NCBI RefSeq assembly: GCF_000172175.1
Contig: NZ_ABJL02000008.1
Location: forward strand, 2,108,001-2,172,000
Reading direction: 5' to 3'
DNA from: Bacteroides intestinalis DSM 17393
Lineage (GTDB): Bacteria > Bacteroidota > Bacteroidia > Bacteroidales > Bacteroidaceae
DNA length: 64,000 bases
Shown here: piece by piece, positions 1 to 8,766 of the stretch
How the letters are laid out: every line of letters begins with the position of its first letter
Position numbering within the stretch: position 1 is the stretch's first letter
Position numbers and translations under genes: made by a program
The notes under the pieces: model-generated
Seen by the model: only the letters and a program-made list of their open reading frames with translations
Database searches by the model: none
What the model was told of the DNA's origin: nothing

Positions 1-421
1 GATTAAAGAAAGAAAAAATGAGCAAAAGTACAATGTGATAAGGTTTTCCGTTCAGGAATTCCCAAAAGTACAAAATAGCTCCTTCTTCCTCCGGTCGATG
101 GAAAATAACCGGAATCAGAGTAAGATAGAGTAAGGCGATCAGTATCCAGGTCAGTTTCTTAAATGCACGCTTTGTATCTTTGTATTCCAACAAGAGACGC
201 AAAGTCACTTCCGTCAGAAAAACACCCCACACAAACCGATAAAGAGTTTGCAGTTGAGAAGCCTCGTGTTCGGAAATAGTAAAGCCGTGTTCATATACTA
301 CACCTACAATTAACAGAATAGAAGCCAGGTAGGCTACGTAAGTCACCCCTCCAAGAATGATCCGAGTGTACGGATGAATCCATTTATTCTGATATAACAA
401 GAATTTATGATAAATCTTCAT
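1..421 (-). CDS. TrkH-family potassium uptake protein, N-terminal part (runs off window)
   Basis: An open reading frame starts with ATG at 421 on the minus strand and is still open at base 1, giving about 140 N-terminal residues. It begins MKIYHKFLLYQNKW and alternates hydrophobic segments (around residues 20-42, 55-65, 88-105 and 125-140) with short charged loops, so it is an integral inner-membrane protein. The pattern and start resemble the extended N-terminus of Bacteroides TrkH/KtrB-type potassium transporters, which precedes the pore repeats. The pore-forming part lies outside the window, so the family call rests on resemblance of the N-terminus only. Confidence 0.6.
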   Translation of the reverse strand, partial: MKIYHKFLLYQNKWIHPYTRIILGGVTYVAYLASILLIVGVVYEHGFTISEHEASQLQTLYRFVWGVFLTEVTLRLLLEYKDTKRAFKKLTWILIALLYLTLIPVIFHRPEEEGAILYFWEFLNGKPYHIVLLLIFSFFN

Positions 422-513
422 GGAGACCAAATTAAATATCAGGCAAACATAAACAAAACAATGCGTATAGACAAAAAACAAAAGAAAAAAGAATTTGTTT
501 TAAAAATAATAGT

Positions 514-521
514 TACATTTG
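514..521 (+). promoter_or_regulatory. Predicted -7 box (TACATTTG) for the TrpB2 gene
   Basis: TACATTTG fits the Bacteroides -7 consensus TAnnTTTG and lies 30 bp before the start codon at 552. A TTTG occurs upstream but with a short spacer, so the -33 element is weak. Confidence 0.5.
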
Positions 522-551
522 GCCTCGTAAATTTTAATAGAAGTAACCACT

Positions 552-1919
552 ATGAGCAACAAGACAAAAAGATTTTTCCTTCCGGAAGAAGAAATTCCAC
601 GCTATTGGTATAATATACAGGCAGATATGGTAAACAAACCAATGCCTCCGCTTCATCCCGGTACCAAACAACCACTGAAAGCCGAAGATCTATATCCTAT
701 CTTCGCTCAGGAACTGTGTAAACAAGAACTTAACCAGACTGATAAATGGATTGAGATTCCCGAAGAAGTACGCGAAATGTACAAATATTATCGCAGTACT
801 CCGCTCGTCCGTGCCTATGGACTGGAGAAAGCATTGGGTACTCCGGCACACATCTATTTCAAGAACGAGAGTGTGAGTCCGATGGGATCACACAAGTTAA
901 ACTCTGCTATTCCTCAAGCTTACTATTGCAAAAAAGAAGGAGTAACTAACGTTACCACAGAAACCGGTGCCGGACAATGGGGTGCCTCACTGGCCTATGC
1001 AGCCCGCTTATTTGGCCTGGAAGCTGCCGTTTACCAGGTGAAAATCAGCTACGAGCAAAAACCTTACCGCCGCAGCATTATGCAGACTTTCGGCGCACAG
1101 GTTACACCGTCTCCGTCTATGTCTACCCGCGCCGGAAAAGACATTCTGACAGCTCACCCCAACTATCAGGGTTCCTTAGGAACAGCTATTTCGGAAGCCA
1201 TTGAACTGGCACAAACCACACCGAATTGTAAATATACATTAGGGTCTGTCTTGAGTCATGTAGCTCTGCACCAGACTGTAATCGGCCTAGAAGCCGAAAA
1301 GCAAATGGAAATGGCGGGAGAATATCCTGATATGGTAATCGCTTGCTTCGGTGGTGGTTCCAACTTTGGCGGTATTGCATTCCCATTCATGCGCCATAAG
1401 ATTCTGGAAGGCAAACAAACACGTTTCATCGCTGCCGAACCGGCTTCTTGCCCGAAGTTGACACGCGGTAAATTCCAATATGATTTCGGTGATGAAGCCG
1501 GATATACCCCATTGCTTCCTATGTATACGCTGGGACACAACTTTGCTCCTGCCAATATCCATGCAGGCGGATTGCGTTACCACGGTGCAGGTGTCATCGT
1601 TTCACAACTATTGAAAGATGGTCTGATGGAAGCTGTAGACATCAAACAACTGGAATCATTCGAAGCCGGTTGTCTGTTTGCCCAGGCCGAAGGTATCATT
1701 CCCGCACCGGAATCTTGCCACGCTATTGCCGCTGCCATCCGCGAAGCAAACAAATGCAAGGAAACAGGCGAAGAAAAGGTGATCCTGTTTAACCTCTCCG
1801 GTCACGGACTGATTGACATGGCTTCGTACGATAAATATCTCTCCGGTGATCTTGTGAACTATGAACTGACCGATCAGGATATTCAGAAGAATCTAGACGA
1901 AATAGGCAGTCTGGCGTAA
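552..1919 (+). CDS. TrpB2-type tryptophan synthase beta chain (PLP enzyme)
   Basis: The 455-aa protein is a fold-type II PLP enzyme of the TrpB2 group, which condenses indole with serine to give tryptophan. TrpB2 is about 50 residues longer than the classical TrpB1 that pairs with TrpA. The Schiff-base lysine lies in GSHKLNSA (about K115) and the phosphate-binding loop is GGGSNFGG (about residues 266-273). The N-terminal stretch with YNIQADM and PLHPGTKQP is typical of TrpB2. No trp genes flank it: it stands alone and converges on the chloride channel gene 9 bp downstream. Possible roles are indole salvage or an auxiliary TrpB. The family call is firm; the physiological role is inferred. Confidence 0.9.
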   Translation: MSNKTKRFFLPEEEIPRYWYNIQADMVNKPMPPLHPGTKQPLKAEDLYPIFAQELCKQELNQTDKWIEIPEEVREMYKYYRSTPLVRAYGLEKALGTPAHIYFKNESVSPMGSHKLNSAIPQAYYCKKEGVTNVTTETGAGQWGASLAYAARLFGLEAAVYQVKISYEQKPYRRSIMQTFGAQVTPSPSMSTRAGKDILTAHPNYQGSLGTAISEAIELAQTTPNCKYTLGSVLSHVALHQTVIGLEAEKQMEMAGEYPDMVIACFGGGSNFGGIAFPFMRHKILEGKQTRFIAAEPASCPKLTRGKFQYDFGDEAGYTPLLPMYTLGHNFAPANIHAGGLRYHGAGVIVSQLLKDGLMEAVDIKQLESFEAGCLFAQAEGIIPAPESCHAIAAAIREANKCKETGEEKVILFNLSGHGLIDMASYDKYLSGDLVNYELTDQDIQKNLDEIGSLA

Positions 1920-1949
1920 GACGCCTCATCAATAAATGTTTGCCAGACT
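1908..1949. terminator. Inverted repeat across two convergent stop codons
   Basis: AGTCTGGC (1908-1915) and GCCAGACT (1942-1949) are perfect complements. They bridge the 9-bp gap between the convergent TrpB2 and ClC genes, so the arms lie inside the two coding ends. There is no U-tract, so any terminator role is tentative. Confidence 0.35.
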
Positions 1950-3503
1950 AACGAGTGGCTCATAGAGCTTTTCAATGTCCTGTGCATCCAATTCAATATC
2001 AACCTGGTCCCCCGGAATCAACCGCATTCCGGGGAGCTTTGCGTCTTTACCATCCCGGTGTATATTGATAATAGTACAGTTTTCAGGTAAAGAAAGCTCG
2101 TCCACAAGTTTACCGTCCAGATACGAACCTGTCATCACCTCAATGGATAGTTTATATCTTTTTTGTTCCTGGAAAGCAGGAGTATTGATCATATCCTCAT
2201 AAAGCGTCACATTAAAAGGTTTTATCTGAAGGAGTTCTGTAAAATAATAAGTTAATCCGCCTACTACTACCGACGGGTAAAATACCTCAAAGTGCCCTGT
2301 TATCTCGGTAATCAGTACGATAGCCGTCAAAGGGGTACGTATCACAGCCACCAGAAAAGCCGACATGGAAATCAACATCACATAACTGACATTCTCCGGT
2401 TCAATAACTCCATATTCCACTCCCAGTAAACCGACAATCTGCCCCAGTAATCCACCGGTGACCAGGGTAGGGATAAAACTTCCGCCCGGCAAACCGGAGG
2501 AAACGCAAATTACGGAAAAGCCGAAATGTAACAGCATCATTGCCGTTACCCACATTATCTGCGCATGACTGCCGGACTGTGCCTGCTCCAAAAGAAACTG
2601 TTCTCCCCCACCCGTCAGGTTAACCTGCATAAAGGAAATAATGTAAGCGACCAGTAGCAGATAGAACATCTTCATATATACCGAAGATTTCACCGTAGCA
2701 TAAACCCGCTTAAAGGACACCATCATCATGGAATACAGTTTCCCGCAAACAGAAATAATTACTGCAAGCAATAAGAAGTACTTCACCTGGACTCCAAAAG
2801 AGAAACCGGGTTCGGCCACTTGTATCAGATGATAGGAACTTATAGGAAAAACCATACTCGCCACCGCCCCTGCCACTACACCTGCCAGCAAGGTAGTAAT
2901 AGCCGTTTTCGGAGCATCAAAACGTTCGATGGATTCGATGACAAGCAATGAAGAAGCCAGCGGTGCTGCAAACGCAGCGGCAAGACCGGCACCGGCACCA
3001 GCAGCAAGCAATTGTTTTCGTTCACCTCGCAAAATATGTGTCCAACGCGCTACAAGGCATCCGATATACGAACCTATTTGCACAGAAGGTCCTTCACGTC
3101 CCAATGATAATCCGGCTGAAACCGAAAGAATACCACCGAAGAATTTAGAAACCAATTCTATGAAAGGGTGTTTATAGGTAATGCGTCCATTAATGGCAGC
3201 ACGTGTTTGAGGAATACCTCCTCCGGTGATAAGTGGCATTTTCATCACCAACCAGGATACGAATATCAGTATCGCCCAAAAGAAAAGAAAAAGAGGAATA
3301 TGCCAGTACCACTCCGGGCGGGAAGCAAAAAATTCACTTCTCAGGTTAAAGAAATAATAGAGGCAATAATGATAGGGAACAGCCACCAGCCCCGTCAGCA
3401 ATCCTACGAAGATGCTGACGAAATACAGGCGTGCGTCAACCAGTTTCAGCTTCACGACATACCACTTCCTCAGTTTTCTAAAGTTTTTGAACCTTTGAAA
3501 CAT
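1929..3503 (-). CDS. ClC-family chloride channel/antiporter with C-terminal TrkA-C-like domain
   Basis: The 524-aa inner-membrane protein has the ClC signature segments in order: GGGIPQ (about residue 93), GREGPS (about 134) and SSGLPGGSFIP (about 338), which form the anion selectivity region. About ten hydrophobic segments cover residues 25-435. The C-terminal ~85 residues (LSIEVMTGSYLDGK onward) look like a TrkA-C/RCK_C regulatory domain rather than CBS domains. An acidic residue after GR in GREGP is the gating glutamate of ClC transporters, which suggests Cl-/H+ exchange. It is transcribed toward TrpB2 and appears monocistronic. Confidence 0.88.
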   Translation of the reverse strand: MFQRFKNFRKLRKWYVVKLKLVDARLYFVSIFVGLLTGLVAVPYHYCLYYFFNLRSEFFASRPEWYWHIPLFLFFWAILIFVSWLVMKMPLITGGGIPQTRAAINGRITYKHPFIELVSKFFGGILSVSAGLSLGREGPSVQIGSYIGCLVARWTHILRGERKQLLAAGAGAGLAAAFAAPLASSLLVIESIERFDAPKTAITTLLAGVVAGAVASMVFPISSYHLIQVAEPGFSFGVQVKYFLLLAVIISVCGKLYSMMMVSFKRVYATVKSSVYMKMFYLLLVAYIISFMQVNLTGGGEQFLLEQAQSGSHAQIMWVTAMMLLHFGFSVICVSSGLPGGSFIPTLVTGGLLGQIVGLLGVEYGVIEPENVSYVMLISMSAFLVAVIRTPLTAIVLITEITGHFEVFYPSVVVGGLTYYFTELLQIKPFNVTLYEDMINTPAFQEQKRYKLSIEVMTGSYLDGKLVDELSLPENCTIINIHRDGKDAKLPGMRLIPGDQVDIELDAQDIEKLYEPLVSLANIY

Positions 3504-3579
3504 TCCTCAGAGTTTTCTTTTATTAATTTGAGTATCTACAACAAATTAACCCTGCTGAAGTTTCAAGACTTTGCGTTTT

Positions 3580-6324
3580 TTACTTTTTCCCCATCATATT
3601 CAATCGCAGGATAGCATGTACCATAAAATAACGTCCCAAAACATTATAATCCGCATCACGTATAGCAGTAGCCGAAATAGTACGCACCATGGAAATCTCC
3701 TGACGTAGAATATCATAAAACTTAAAACGCAGTAGTAATTGTTTCTTTTTCAAGAAAGCCTTCGATAGTTGGCAATTCCATATCAGATTCTTCCGTCCAC
3801 TGCTATCATATCCATATCCGGTGCGAAGAAAATACGTGAGATCACTACTACACTCAAATCCCCAAGGAAGATAATACTGTAAATCTCCTCCTAATTGATA
3901 ATCGAATGTTTCCGTACGCATATCTTTCACATTGTTATATGAATTATTATAAAATACCTCTCCCCGTGCACTCAGTTCGAGTTGCCGGGTACGGAAAGTA
4001 AGTTGCAGACGTTCACGCGCCGTAAGATGCTGAACGGAACTTTTCATCGGTTCTTCTTTATTCTGGGTGGTGTACCCATTCTGATTCCTATATTGCAGAT
4101 AAGAATAGGTGCGGAACAGCCAGTTGCGATTGTTGAAAGGCCCACTCAATGAAAGAGAGCCTGATGCTCGCCAGTTTCCATTCAAATTAACGGGCATGGT
4201 AGTTCTACCTCCTGTTTCACTGTCGTATGTGACCTGGTTTGTTACACTATTAAGTACATTCTCCACAAAAAGGGATACCACCATGTTGCGCTGATGATTG
4301 ACATTGTATGAATTATAATTCAATGTAAACGTATTGGTATAAGAAGGCTTCAGAGATGGGTTACCAATACGGATATTCAATGGATTCGTCATATCGGCAA
4401 CCGGCTGCAGATCACGAAGGCTGGGCTGTCTTCCCTTTCCTCTATAAATGGCTTGCAACTGGGTACGTTTGGAAAACTTATAGCGAAAGTTCAATGTTGG
4501 CGAGAAGTTAAGAACCGTTTTGCTCATTTGATGTTTGGAAACCTCATCCAGAAAAGAACGGCTGTCCAGTTTTTGAGGTTCCAGATCGACACCAATATTG
4601 TAGTTATACTTTTTCCGGGAAGTACGGACAGCCATATTGAAAAGATGGGTACTATATTGACTCTCAAAACTATTACTTGCCAAGGAATCGTAATCGACTA
4701 CAAAATCCTCCATCGCCTCATCCCAGTTATAGACGAAACGGTCCGAATTAGTCACCCGGTATTGATAACTGTAACGAAACTGAAGAAAATAACGGTTAGG
4801 CAACGGTTCTACATATACCAGTTGCAGGCGGTAATTATAACCGTCACCTTCATCATCCACACGCTGGTTGACTACTTTCTCCGTATCATTCTTGAAATAA
4901 TGTGTAGTAGAAAAATTTTCCCTATCGACCGAAGAAGCATTCGTTCCATAATCCACCTTCAAAGCCAGGTTTCGCCCTTTACGGCTGAACTTACGGTTGA
5001 CCTGTAACATGAAAGTCAGATTATACTGGGAATTATCATAAAGATTAGAGGCAGTTCTCTCATTCAATAAGCTTTCATCCGACCAACTCTGTTGATAACT
5101 TCCATTCCTCCTGTCACTTGCCACATAGCGATACTGTGGGCGAAATACCAGGTTGGTTACCGAATCTATCTTCCATTCCAGATAAGCATTTGCCGTCAGA
5201 TTGTGGTTTTTCGTATGATTATCGTTGGTGCTATGACTGATTGATTTATCTTGTCTCAGAAAGTTGTCTACTGTAGTACGGCCATCCTCCGAATGATCAG
5301 TACCCGCATATTGAATATTAGAACGAAGTTTTACCCTGTCCCAGTCACGAGTGAAGTTCATACCTAAGGAATGTGAAGTAACCAACCCTACCCTATTCAA
5401 AATATTCCCACTGGCAGCCGACGACTCTCGCCGCAACTCCGAGAAACCTTGATTGTTCGTATTATTCAGATTACCGATAATAGTTAGTTGGGAATTATCC
5501 CGAAAACGGTTCAAAGTATTGGCAAGCTCATACCGTCCTTTATTGCCTGTACCTGCCATGAAGTTATCCATCCATCCCTTCTTCATGTCCTTCTTCACCG
5601 CCAGGTCAAGTATCATTTCTTCATCTCCGTCATCAATTCCCGTCAGGCGAGCCAGGTCGGATTTACGTTCATAAGCTTTCAGTTTCTCCACCATTTCTAC
5701 CGGAAGATTCTTCAAAGCGGCTTTCGGATCGTCCGTAAAGAACTCTTTACCATCTACCAATATTTTTTTAACTTCCTTTCCATGGATCAACAACTTTCCA
5801 TCACCATCAATTTCCCCACCGGGCAATTGTTTCACAAGATCTTCCAGCATGGAACCTTCGGGAGTACGATAGGCTGAAGCATTAAAAACCGTTGTGTCCT
5901 GTTCAGTAACCGCTAATGGCGCTTTACCCACTATAACCGTTTCATTCAATAAAAAGCCATCAGGAAGTAACGCAATATCACCCAAATTCTGCGAAGAACC
6001 TCTGAATGAAGCGGGAATAGGCTTAGAAAAAGTAGTATACCCTATGAAAGAGATTTCCAAAAATAACTTCTTATCTTTTGGCCAGACAACCGGCATTTTG
6101 AATTTGCCGTCATCCGTCGTTGCTACACCAGTAACAAAAGCACTATCCGGTAAAGTTAGCAAACGCACCGCTGCATATCCTACCGGTTGCTTTGTATCTT
6201 TATCAACAACACGTCCGGCAAAGTTCCCTTTGCCGGACTGAGCATTAGCAGTCATACCTGACCACAATAAAACAACATAAAATAGTATGTTCCGGAAAGT
6301 CAAATATGTATGCCTGTGCCCCAT
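3580..6324 (-). CDS. TonB-dependent-receptor-like outer membrane beta-barrel protein
   Basis: The 914-aa protein has a signal peptide (about 1-28, ending TANAQ), a CarboxypepD_reg-like beta-sandwich (about 33-115, 'GRVVDKDTKQPVGYAAVRLL'), a plug-like region (about 120-215) and a long barrel rich in alternating aromatic strands up to the C-terminus. This matches the 'outer membrane beta-barrel family' (OMP_b-brl_3) rather than SusC: it is shorter and I see no SusD partner. It is the last gene of a run with an ECF sigma factor, a small membrane protein and a periplasmic protein, with gaps of 4, 24 and 32 bp. That order suggests the sigma factor controls an envelope protein set. The substrate is unknown. 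Confidence 0.8.
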   Translation of the reverse strand: MGHRHTYLTFRNILFYVVLLWSGMTANAQSGKGNFAGRVVDKDTKQPVGYAAVRLLTLPDSAFVTGVATTDDGKFKMPVVWPKDKKLFLEISFIGYTTFSKPIPASFRGSSQNLGDIALLPDGFLLNETVIVGKAPLAVTEQDTTVFNASAYRTPEGSMLEDLVKQLPGGEIDGDGKLLIHGKEVKKILVDGKEFFTDDPKAALKNLPVEMVEKLKAYERKSDLARLTGIDDGDEEMILDLAVKKDMKKGWMDNFMAGTGNKGRYELANTLNRFRDNSQLTIIGNLNNTNNQGFSELRRESSAASGNILNRVGLVTSHSLGMNFTRDWDRVKLRSNIQYAGTDHSEDGRTTVDNFLRQDKSISHSTNDNHTKNHNLTANAYLEWKIDSVTNLVFRPQYRYVASDRRNGSYQQSWSDESLLNERTASNLYDNSQYNLTFMLQVNRKFSRKGRNLALKVDYGTNASSVDRENFSTTHYFKNDTEKVVNQRVDDEGDGYNYRLQLVYVEPLPNRYFLQFRYSYQYRVTNSDRFVYNWDEAMEDFVVDYDSLASNSFESQYSTHLFNMAVRTSRKKYNYNIGVDLEPQKLDSRSFLDEVSKHQMSKTVLNFSPTLNFRYKFSKRTQLQAIYRGKGRQPSLRDLQPVADMTNPLNIRIGNPSLKPSYTNTFTLNYNSYNVNHQRNMVVSLFVENVLNSVTNQVTYDSETGGRTTMPVNLNGNWRASGSLSLSGPFNNRNWLFRTYSYLQYRNQNGYTTQNKEEPMKSSVQHLTARERLQLTFRTRQLELSARGEVFYNNSYNNVKDMRTETFDYQLGGDLQYYLPWGFECSSDLTYFLRTGYGYDSSGRKNLIWNCQLSKAFLKKKQLLLRFKFYDILRQEISMVRTISATAIRDADYNVLGRYFMVHAILRLNMMGKK

Positions 6325-6356
6325 TCGTGTCTATCAAGTAGTCTAATGAAAATGTA

Positions 6357-6899
6357 TTATTTAGTAGCAGGAGTAGGTCTTCCATGCACCGGGCGCTTTC
6401 CTTGTCCGTGCTTCTGACCTTTTCTTCTATCAAATTCTTTTCTGAATTTATTCGCATTACTCTTTTCTGTCTGATAGATCTTCATAATCTGTTTAGGAGA
6501 CAGAATCTTACGGAATTCATTATAATACTTCTCACGAACATCCAGGATCTTACGGCTTTGTGCAAACTGATCCTTAATCTGTTTTTCTATTTCCGCATCC
6601 GTCGGTACAGGTTTCGCAGTTTGTTTAGCTTCTGCATTGTTTCCTCTATTTCTTTCGTGGCGGTTCATCATCCGGCACTCACGCAGTGCTTTCAGGTAAC
6701 CCTCGTAAACAGGAGTAAATTTAGCAGCCGTAGCGTCATCCAACATCAATGTTTTTACCATCTGATTAGCTTGTCTCTGCATCATCTGCTCGGGAGTAGG
6801 GCGCTGTTTCTGATCCTTATTATCCTTGTTCTGAGCAGAAATTGTTTGGCTACCAATCAAAAGAGCGGCCATCATTACATAAATAAACTTAGTCTTCAT
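6357..6899 (-). CDS. Secreted, highly basic periplasmic protein (DUF4890/Spy-like)
   Basis: The 180-aa protein starts with a signal peptide (residues 1-22, cleavage after SAQ). The rest is almost entirely charged and helical, with PTPEQMMQRQANQMV and LSPKQIMKIYQTEKSNANKFRKEF resembling the two LTxxQ-like helices of Spy/CpxP periplasmic chaperones. The tail is rich in Lys, Arg, Gly and His. It lies 24 bp after the putative anti-sigma gene in a four-gene ECF sigma run, the place where an envelope-stress sensor or chaperone would be expected. The LTxxQ relationship is my inference from composition and spacing. DUF4890 is the nearest named family I can suggest. Confidence 0.6.
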   Translation of the reverse strand: MKTKFIYVMMAALLIGSQTISAQNKDNKDQKQRPTPEQMMQRQANQMVKTLMLDDATAAKFTPVYEGYLKALRECRMMNRHERNRGNNAEAKQTAKPVPTDAEIEKQIKDQFAQSRKILDVREKYYNEFRKILSPKQIMKIYQTEKSNANKFRKEFDRRKGQKHGQGKRPVHGRPTPATK

Positions 6900-6923
6900 A
6901 ATCTTCTTGTTTTTTATTAATAC

Positions 6924-7277
6924 CTAATTTAAAAATATGTCATTATCAGAGAAGTCGACGAGCTCTTCCAACTCCTCATCCGACAGTTCATGAATCCATT
7001 TATCAGCCGGATCGCTGCTGCTTCTATCCACAGCCAACATATCCGAAGTTCCTGCAGGTACATCTCTCGTCTGTAAATAAGACGGAACAAACAATACCCC
7101 TGCCAGTATTGCAGCAGCCGCTACAGCAGTAGAGAACATTATCTGTAAACGGCGTTTCCTGCGTTGCCTACCGTAAGTACGTTCCATTACCTTCTGCTGC
7201 ATATCCTCAAAGAAATTATCAGGAGTGCGGTAAGGTGTCTTTTTACCTATATCGTCAAAATCAAATTCTTTATTCAT
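6924..7277 (-). CDS. Small single-pass membrane protein, putative anti-sigma factor
   Basis: The 117-aa protein has an N-terminal cytoplasmic part (residues 1-44, with TPDNFFEDMQQKVMER), one transmembrane helix (about 46-67) and an acidic C-terminal tail (ELSDEELEELVDFSDNDIF). It starts 4 bp after the stop of the ECF sigma gene, so translation is likely coupled. Single-pass proteins in this position usually hold the sigma factor at the membrane. No zinc-binding HxxxCxxC motif is present, so it is not a ZAS-type anti-sigma; the role is inferred from position and topology. Confidence 0.6.
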   Translation of the reverse strand: MNKEFDFDDIGKKTPYRTPDNFFEDMQQKVMERTYGRQRRKRRLQIMFSTAVAAAAILAGVLFVPSYLQTRDVPAGTSDMLAVDRSSSDPADKWIHELSDEELEELVDFSDNDIFLN

Positions 7278-7281
7278 CGTC

Positions 7282-7821
7282 CTATCTATTTAAGATGTAT
7301 TCTTTTATTTTTTCTTTCGCATAGTGGTAATTCACTTTGAGAGTATCGACCTTGCTGTCCAATATCCGGCTGATCTCTTCATAATCAAGCTCGTCGTAAT
7401 AGCGTAGGTTGAATATCAATCGTTGCTTTTCCGGTAAACTCAGTATGGCTTCCTGAAACTTGACTGCCAATTCATTTTCATAATCAATATAATCGGAAGC
7501 TTTCAGTTTACCAATCAGTTCTTCTTGTACTTCTTCCGCAGGAATCGCTTCTTCATCCTTTCGTGTATTCAGCAAGCGCAAACTCTCATTGGTTGCAATC
7601 CTGTATATCCAGGTACTCAGCGAGCTTTCACCACGAAACTGTCCCAGATTACGGTATACCCGGATAAAGACTTCTTGAAGAACATCTTCTGCATCCTCAT
7701 GTGATACCACCAAACGCCGTATATAATTATATATAGGTACCTGGAAGTTATCCATCAGCATTTTAAACCCCTTTTTCGGGTCGGAAGCATATACCTGCCG
7801 GATTTTATCCTCGTTTATCAT
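7282..7821 (-). CDS. ECF-type RNA polymerase sigma factor
   Basis: The 179-aa protein has region 2 (about residues 20-90, with EDAEDVLQEVFIRVYRNLGQFRG and STWIYRIATNESL) and region 4 (about 120-175, with LPEKQRLIFNLRYYDELDYEEIS). These are the only two conserved regions of group-4 sigma-70 factors. It heads a four-gene run: sigma, membrane protein, periplasmic basic protein and outer-membrane barrel. The upstream DNA carries TTTAAC and TTTCTAA about 16 bp apart, which loosely resembles the ECF-type site at 31222-31251 and hints at autoregulation. Confidence 0.92.
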   Translation of the reverse strand: MINEDKIRQVYASDPKKGFKMLMDNFQVPIYNYIRRLVVSHEDAEDVLQEVFIRVYRNLGQFRGESSLSTWIYRIATNESLRLLNTRKDEEAIPAEEVQEELIGKLKASDYIDYENELAVKFQEAILSLPEKQRLIFNLRYYDELDYEEISRILDSKVDTLKVNYHYAKEKIKEYILNR

Positions 7822-7930
7822 CCATTCAATTTCTTAGCTTTATTAGGTTAGAAACAGAAAAAAGGATGAAGTTAAATCGGCAAGTTCATATTTTGCATTT
7901 ATTAAAGAAGTGGTTAAAAATAAAGTTTCT

Positions 7931-7938
7931 TATCTTTG
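7931..7938 (+). promoter_or_regulatory. Predicted -7 box (TATCTTTG) for the GNAT gene
   Basis: TATCTTTG matches the Bacteroides -7 consensus exactly and lies 42 bp upstream of the start at 7980. The -33 region has no clear TTTG. Confidence 0.6.
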
Positions 7939-7979
7939 CCGCCAACTCTCCTGTTTCAGGCTAATTTAAAAAGAAAGAT

Positions 7980-8495
7980 ATGGAATGTAAAATCAGAGAA
8001 TGGAAAATGGAAGATGCTGCCGAACTTGCAGCAACCTTAAATAACAAAAATATCCAAGACAACCTTCGGGATGGCCTGCCTTATCCTTATACTGAGGATG
8101 ATGCTAAATTCTATATCAATGAAATGCTGAAAGCTGATAAGAATAGTGTTTTTGCTTTTGCTATCACTGCTGATCATAAAGTAGTGGGAAGCATTGGTGT
8201 GTTTCGCAAAGATAACATCCATTCGCGGACTGCGGAAATGGGGTATTATATAGCAGAATCTTTCTGGGGAAAAGGTCTGGGAACGTGTGCAATTAAACAA
8301 ACCTGCCAATATGTGTTTAACAACACCGATATCCTCCGTATTTTTGCAGAGCCGTTTAGCTATAATATCGCTTCTTGCCGGATTCTTGAAAAGAGTGGAT
8401 TTAAATGTGAAGGAGTACTCAGAAGCAATGCTGTGAAGAATAACCAGATTCTGGATATGAAGATATATTCGCTTCTCAAGAGTGATACCGAATAA
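7980..8495 (+). CDS. GNAT-family N-acetyltransferase (RimJ/RimL-like)
   Basis: The 171-aa protein has the acetyl-CoA-binding core of GNAT enzymes: beta strands 2-4 around VVGSIGVFRKDNIHSRTAEMGYYI, then the pyrophosphate-binding loop SFWGKGLGT (about residues 96-104), and NIASCRILEKSGFKCEGV near the C-terminus. The last motif is typical of the RimJ/RimL branch, which acetylates protein N-termini or small amines. It is followed 28 bp later by a small ORF on the same strand. The substrate cannot be read from sequence. Confidence 0.88.
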   Translation: MECKIREWKMEDAAELAATLNNKNIQDNLRDGLPYPYTEDDAKFYINEMLKADKNSVFAFAITADHKVVGSIGVFRKDNIHSRTAEMGYYIAESFWGKGLGTCAIKQTCQYVFNNTDILRIFAEPFSYNIASCRILEKSGFKCEGVLRSNAVKNNQILDMKIYSLLKSDTE

Positions 8496-8523
8496 TAGAT
8501 TCTGCATAAAAAAATAGTTTATT

Positions 8524-8751
8524 ATGAGAGATCAAGCAGTATTAGTGCGTAATGCAGTTAAAAATGAGATTCCTGCATTTGCCCTGATTGGAAAAGATAA
8601 GTTCGCATTACAAACTTTGGAATACTATTATTCCTTGGCAAAAGAAGAGTGTAGCGAAGAGTTTCTTAAAGATTTGAGAGACTTAATAGAGAATGATTTC
8701 AAAAGGTATCGGGAAGAAAATCCGGAAAAGATAAAAGTACCCGATATGTAG
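8524..8751 (+). CDS. Small hypothetical protein
   Basis: A 75-aa acidic, helix-rich protein with no signal peptide or membrane segment. The start MRDQAVLVRNAVKNEIPAFAL and the middle ALQTLEYYYSLAKEECSEEFL look like two amphipathic helices. It lies 28 bp after the GNAT gene on the same strand and is probably co-transcribed. I do not recognise a family. Clean codon structure and a complete helical pattern support a real gene. Confidence 0.6.
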   Translation: MRDQAVLVRNAVKNEIPAFALIGKDKFALQTLEYYYSLAKEECSEEFLKDLRDLIENDFKRYREENPEKIKVPDM

Positions 8752-8766
8752 TTCACTTCCAAGTAT

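Noticed and set aside
407..613. 68-codon ORF upstream of TrpB2
   Set aside because: Overlaps the TrpB2 start in another frame and the divergent promoter region; no coding signature.
4453..5007. 184-codon plus-strand ORF inside the outer-membrane barrel gene
   Set aside because: Antisense frame of the barrel protein; no domain and low-complexity Ile/Thr content.
6384..6920. 178-codon ORF opposite the Spy-like gene
   Set aside because: Leu/Phe/Ser-rich antisense frame of a charged protein, spanning a gene boundary.
8037..8507. 156-codon ORF antisense to the GNAT gene
   Set aside because: Shadow of a clear GNAT coding region; composition (Ile, His, Ser rich) is typical of an antisense frame.
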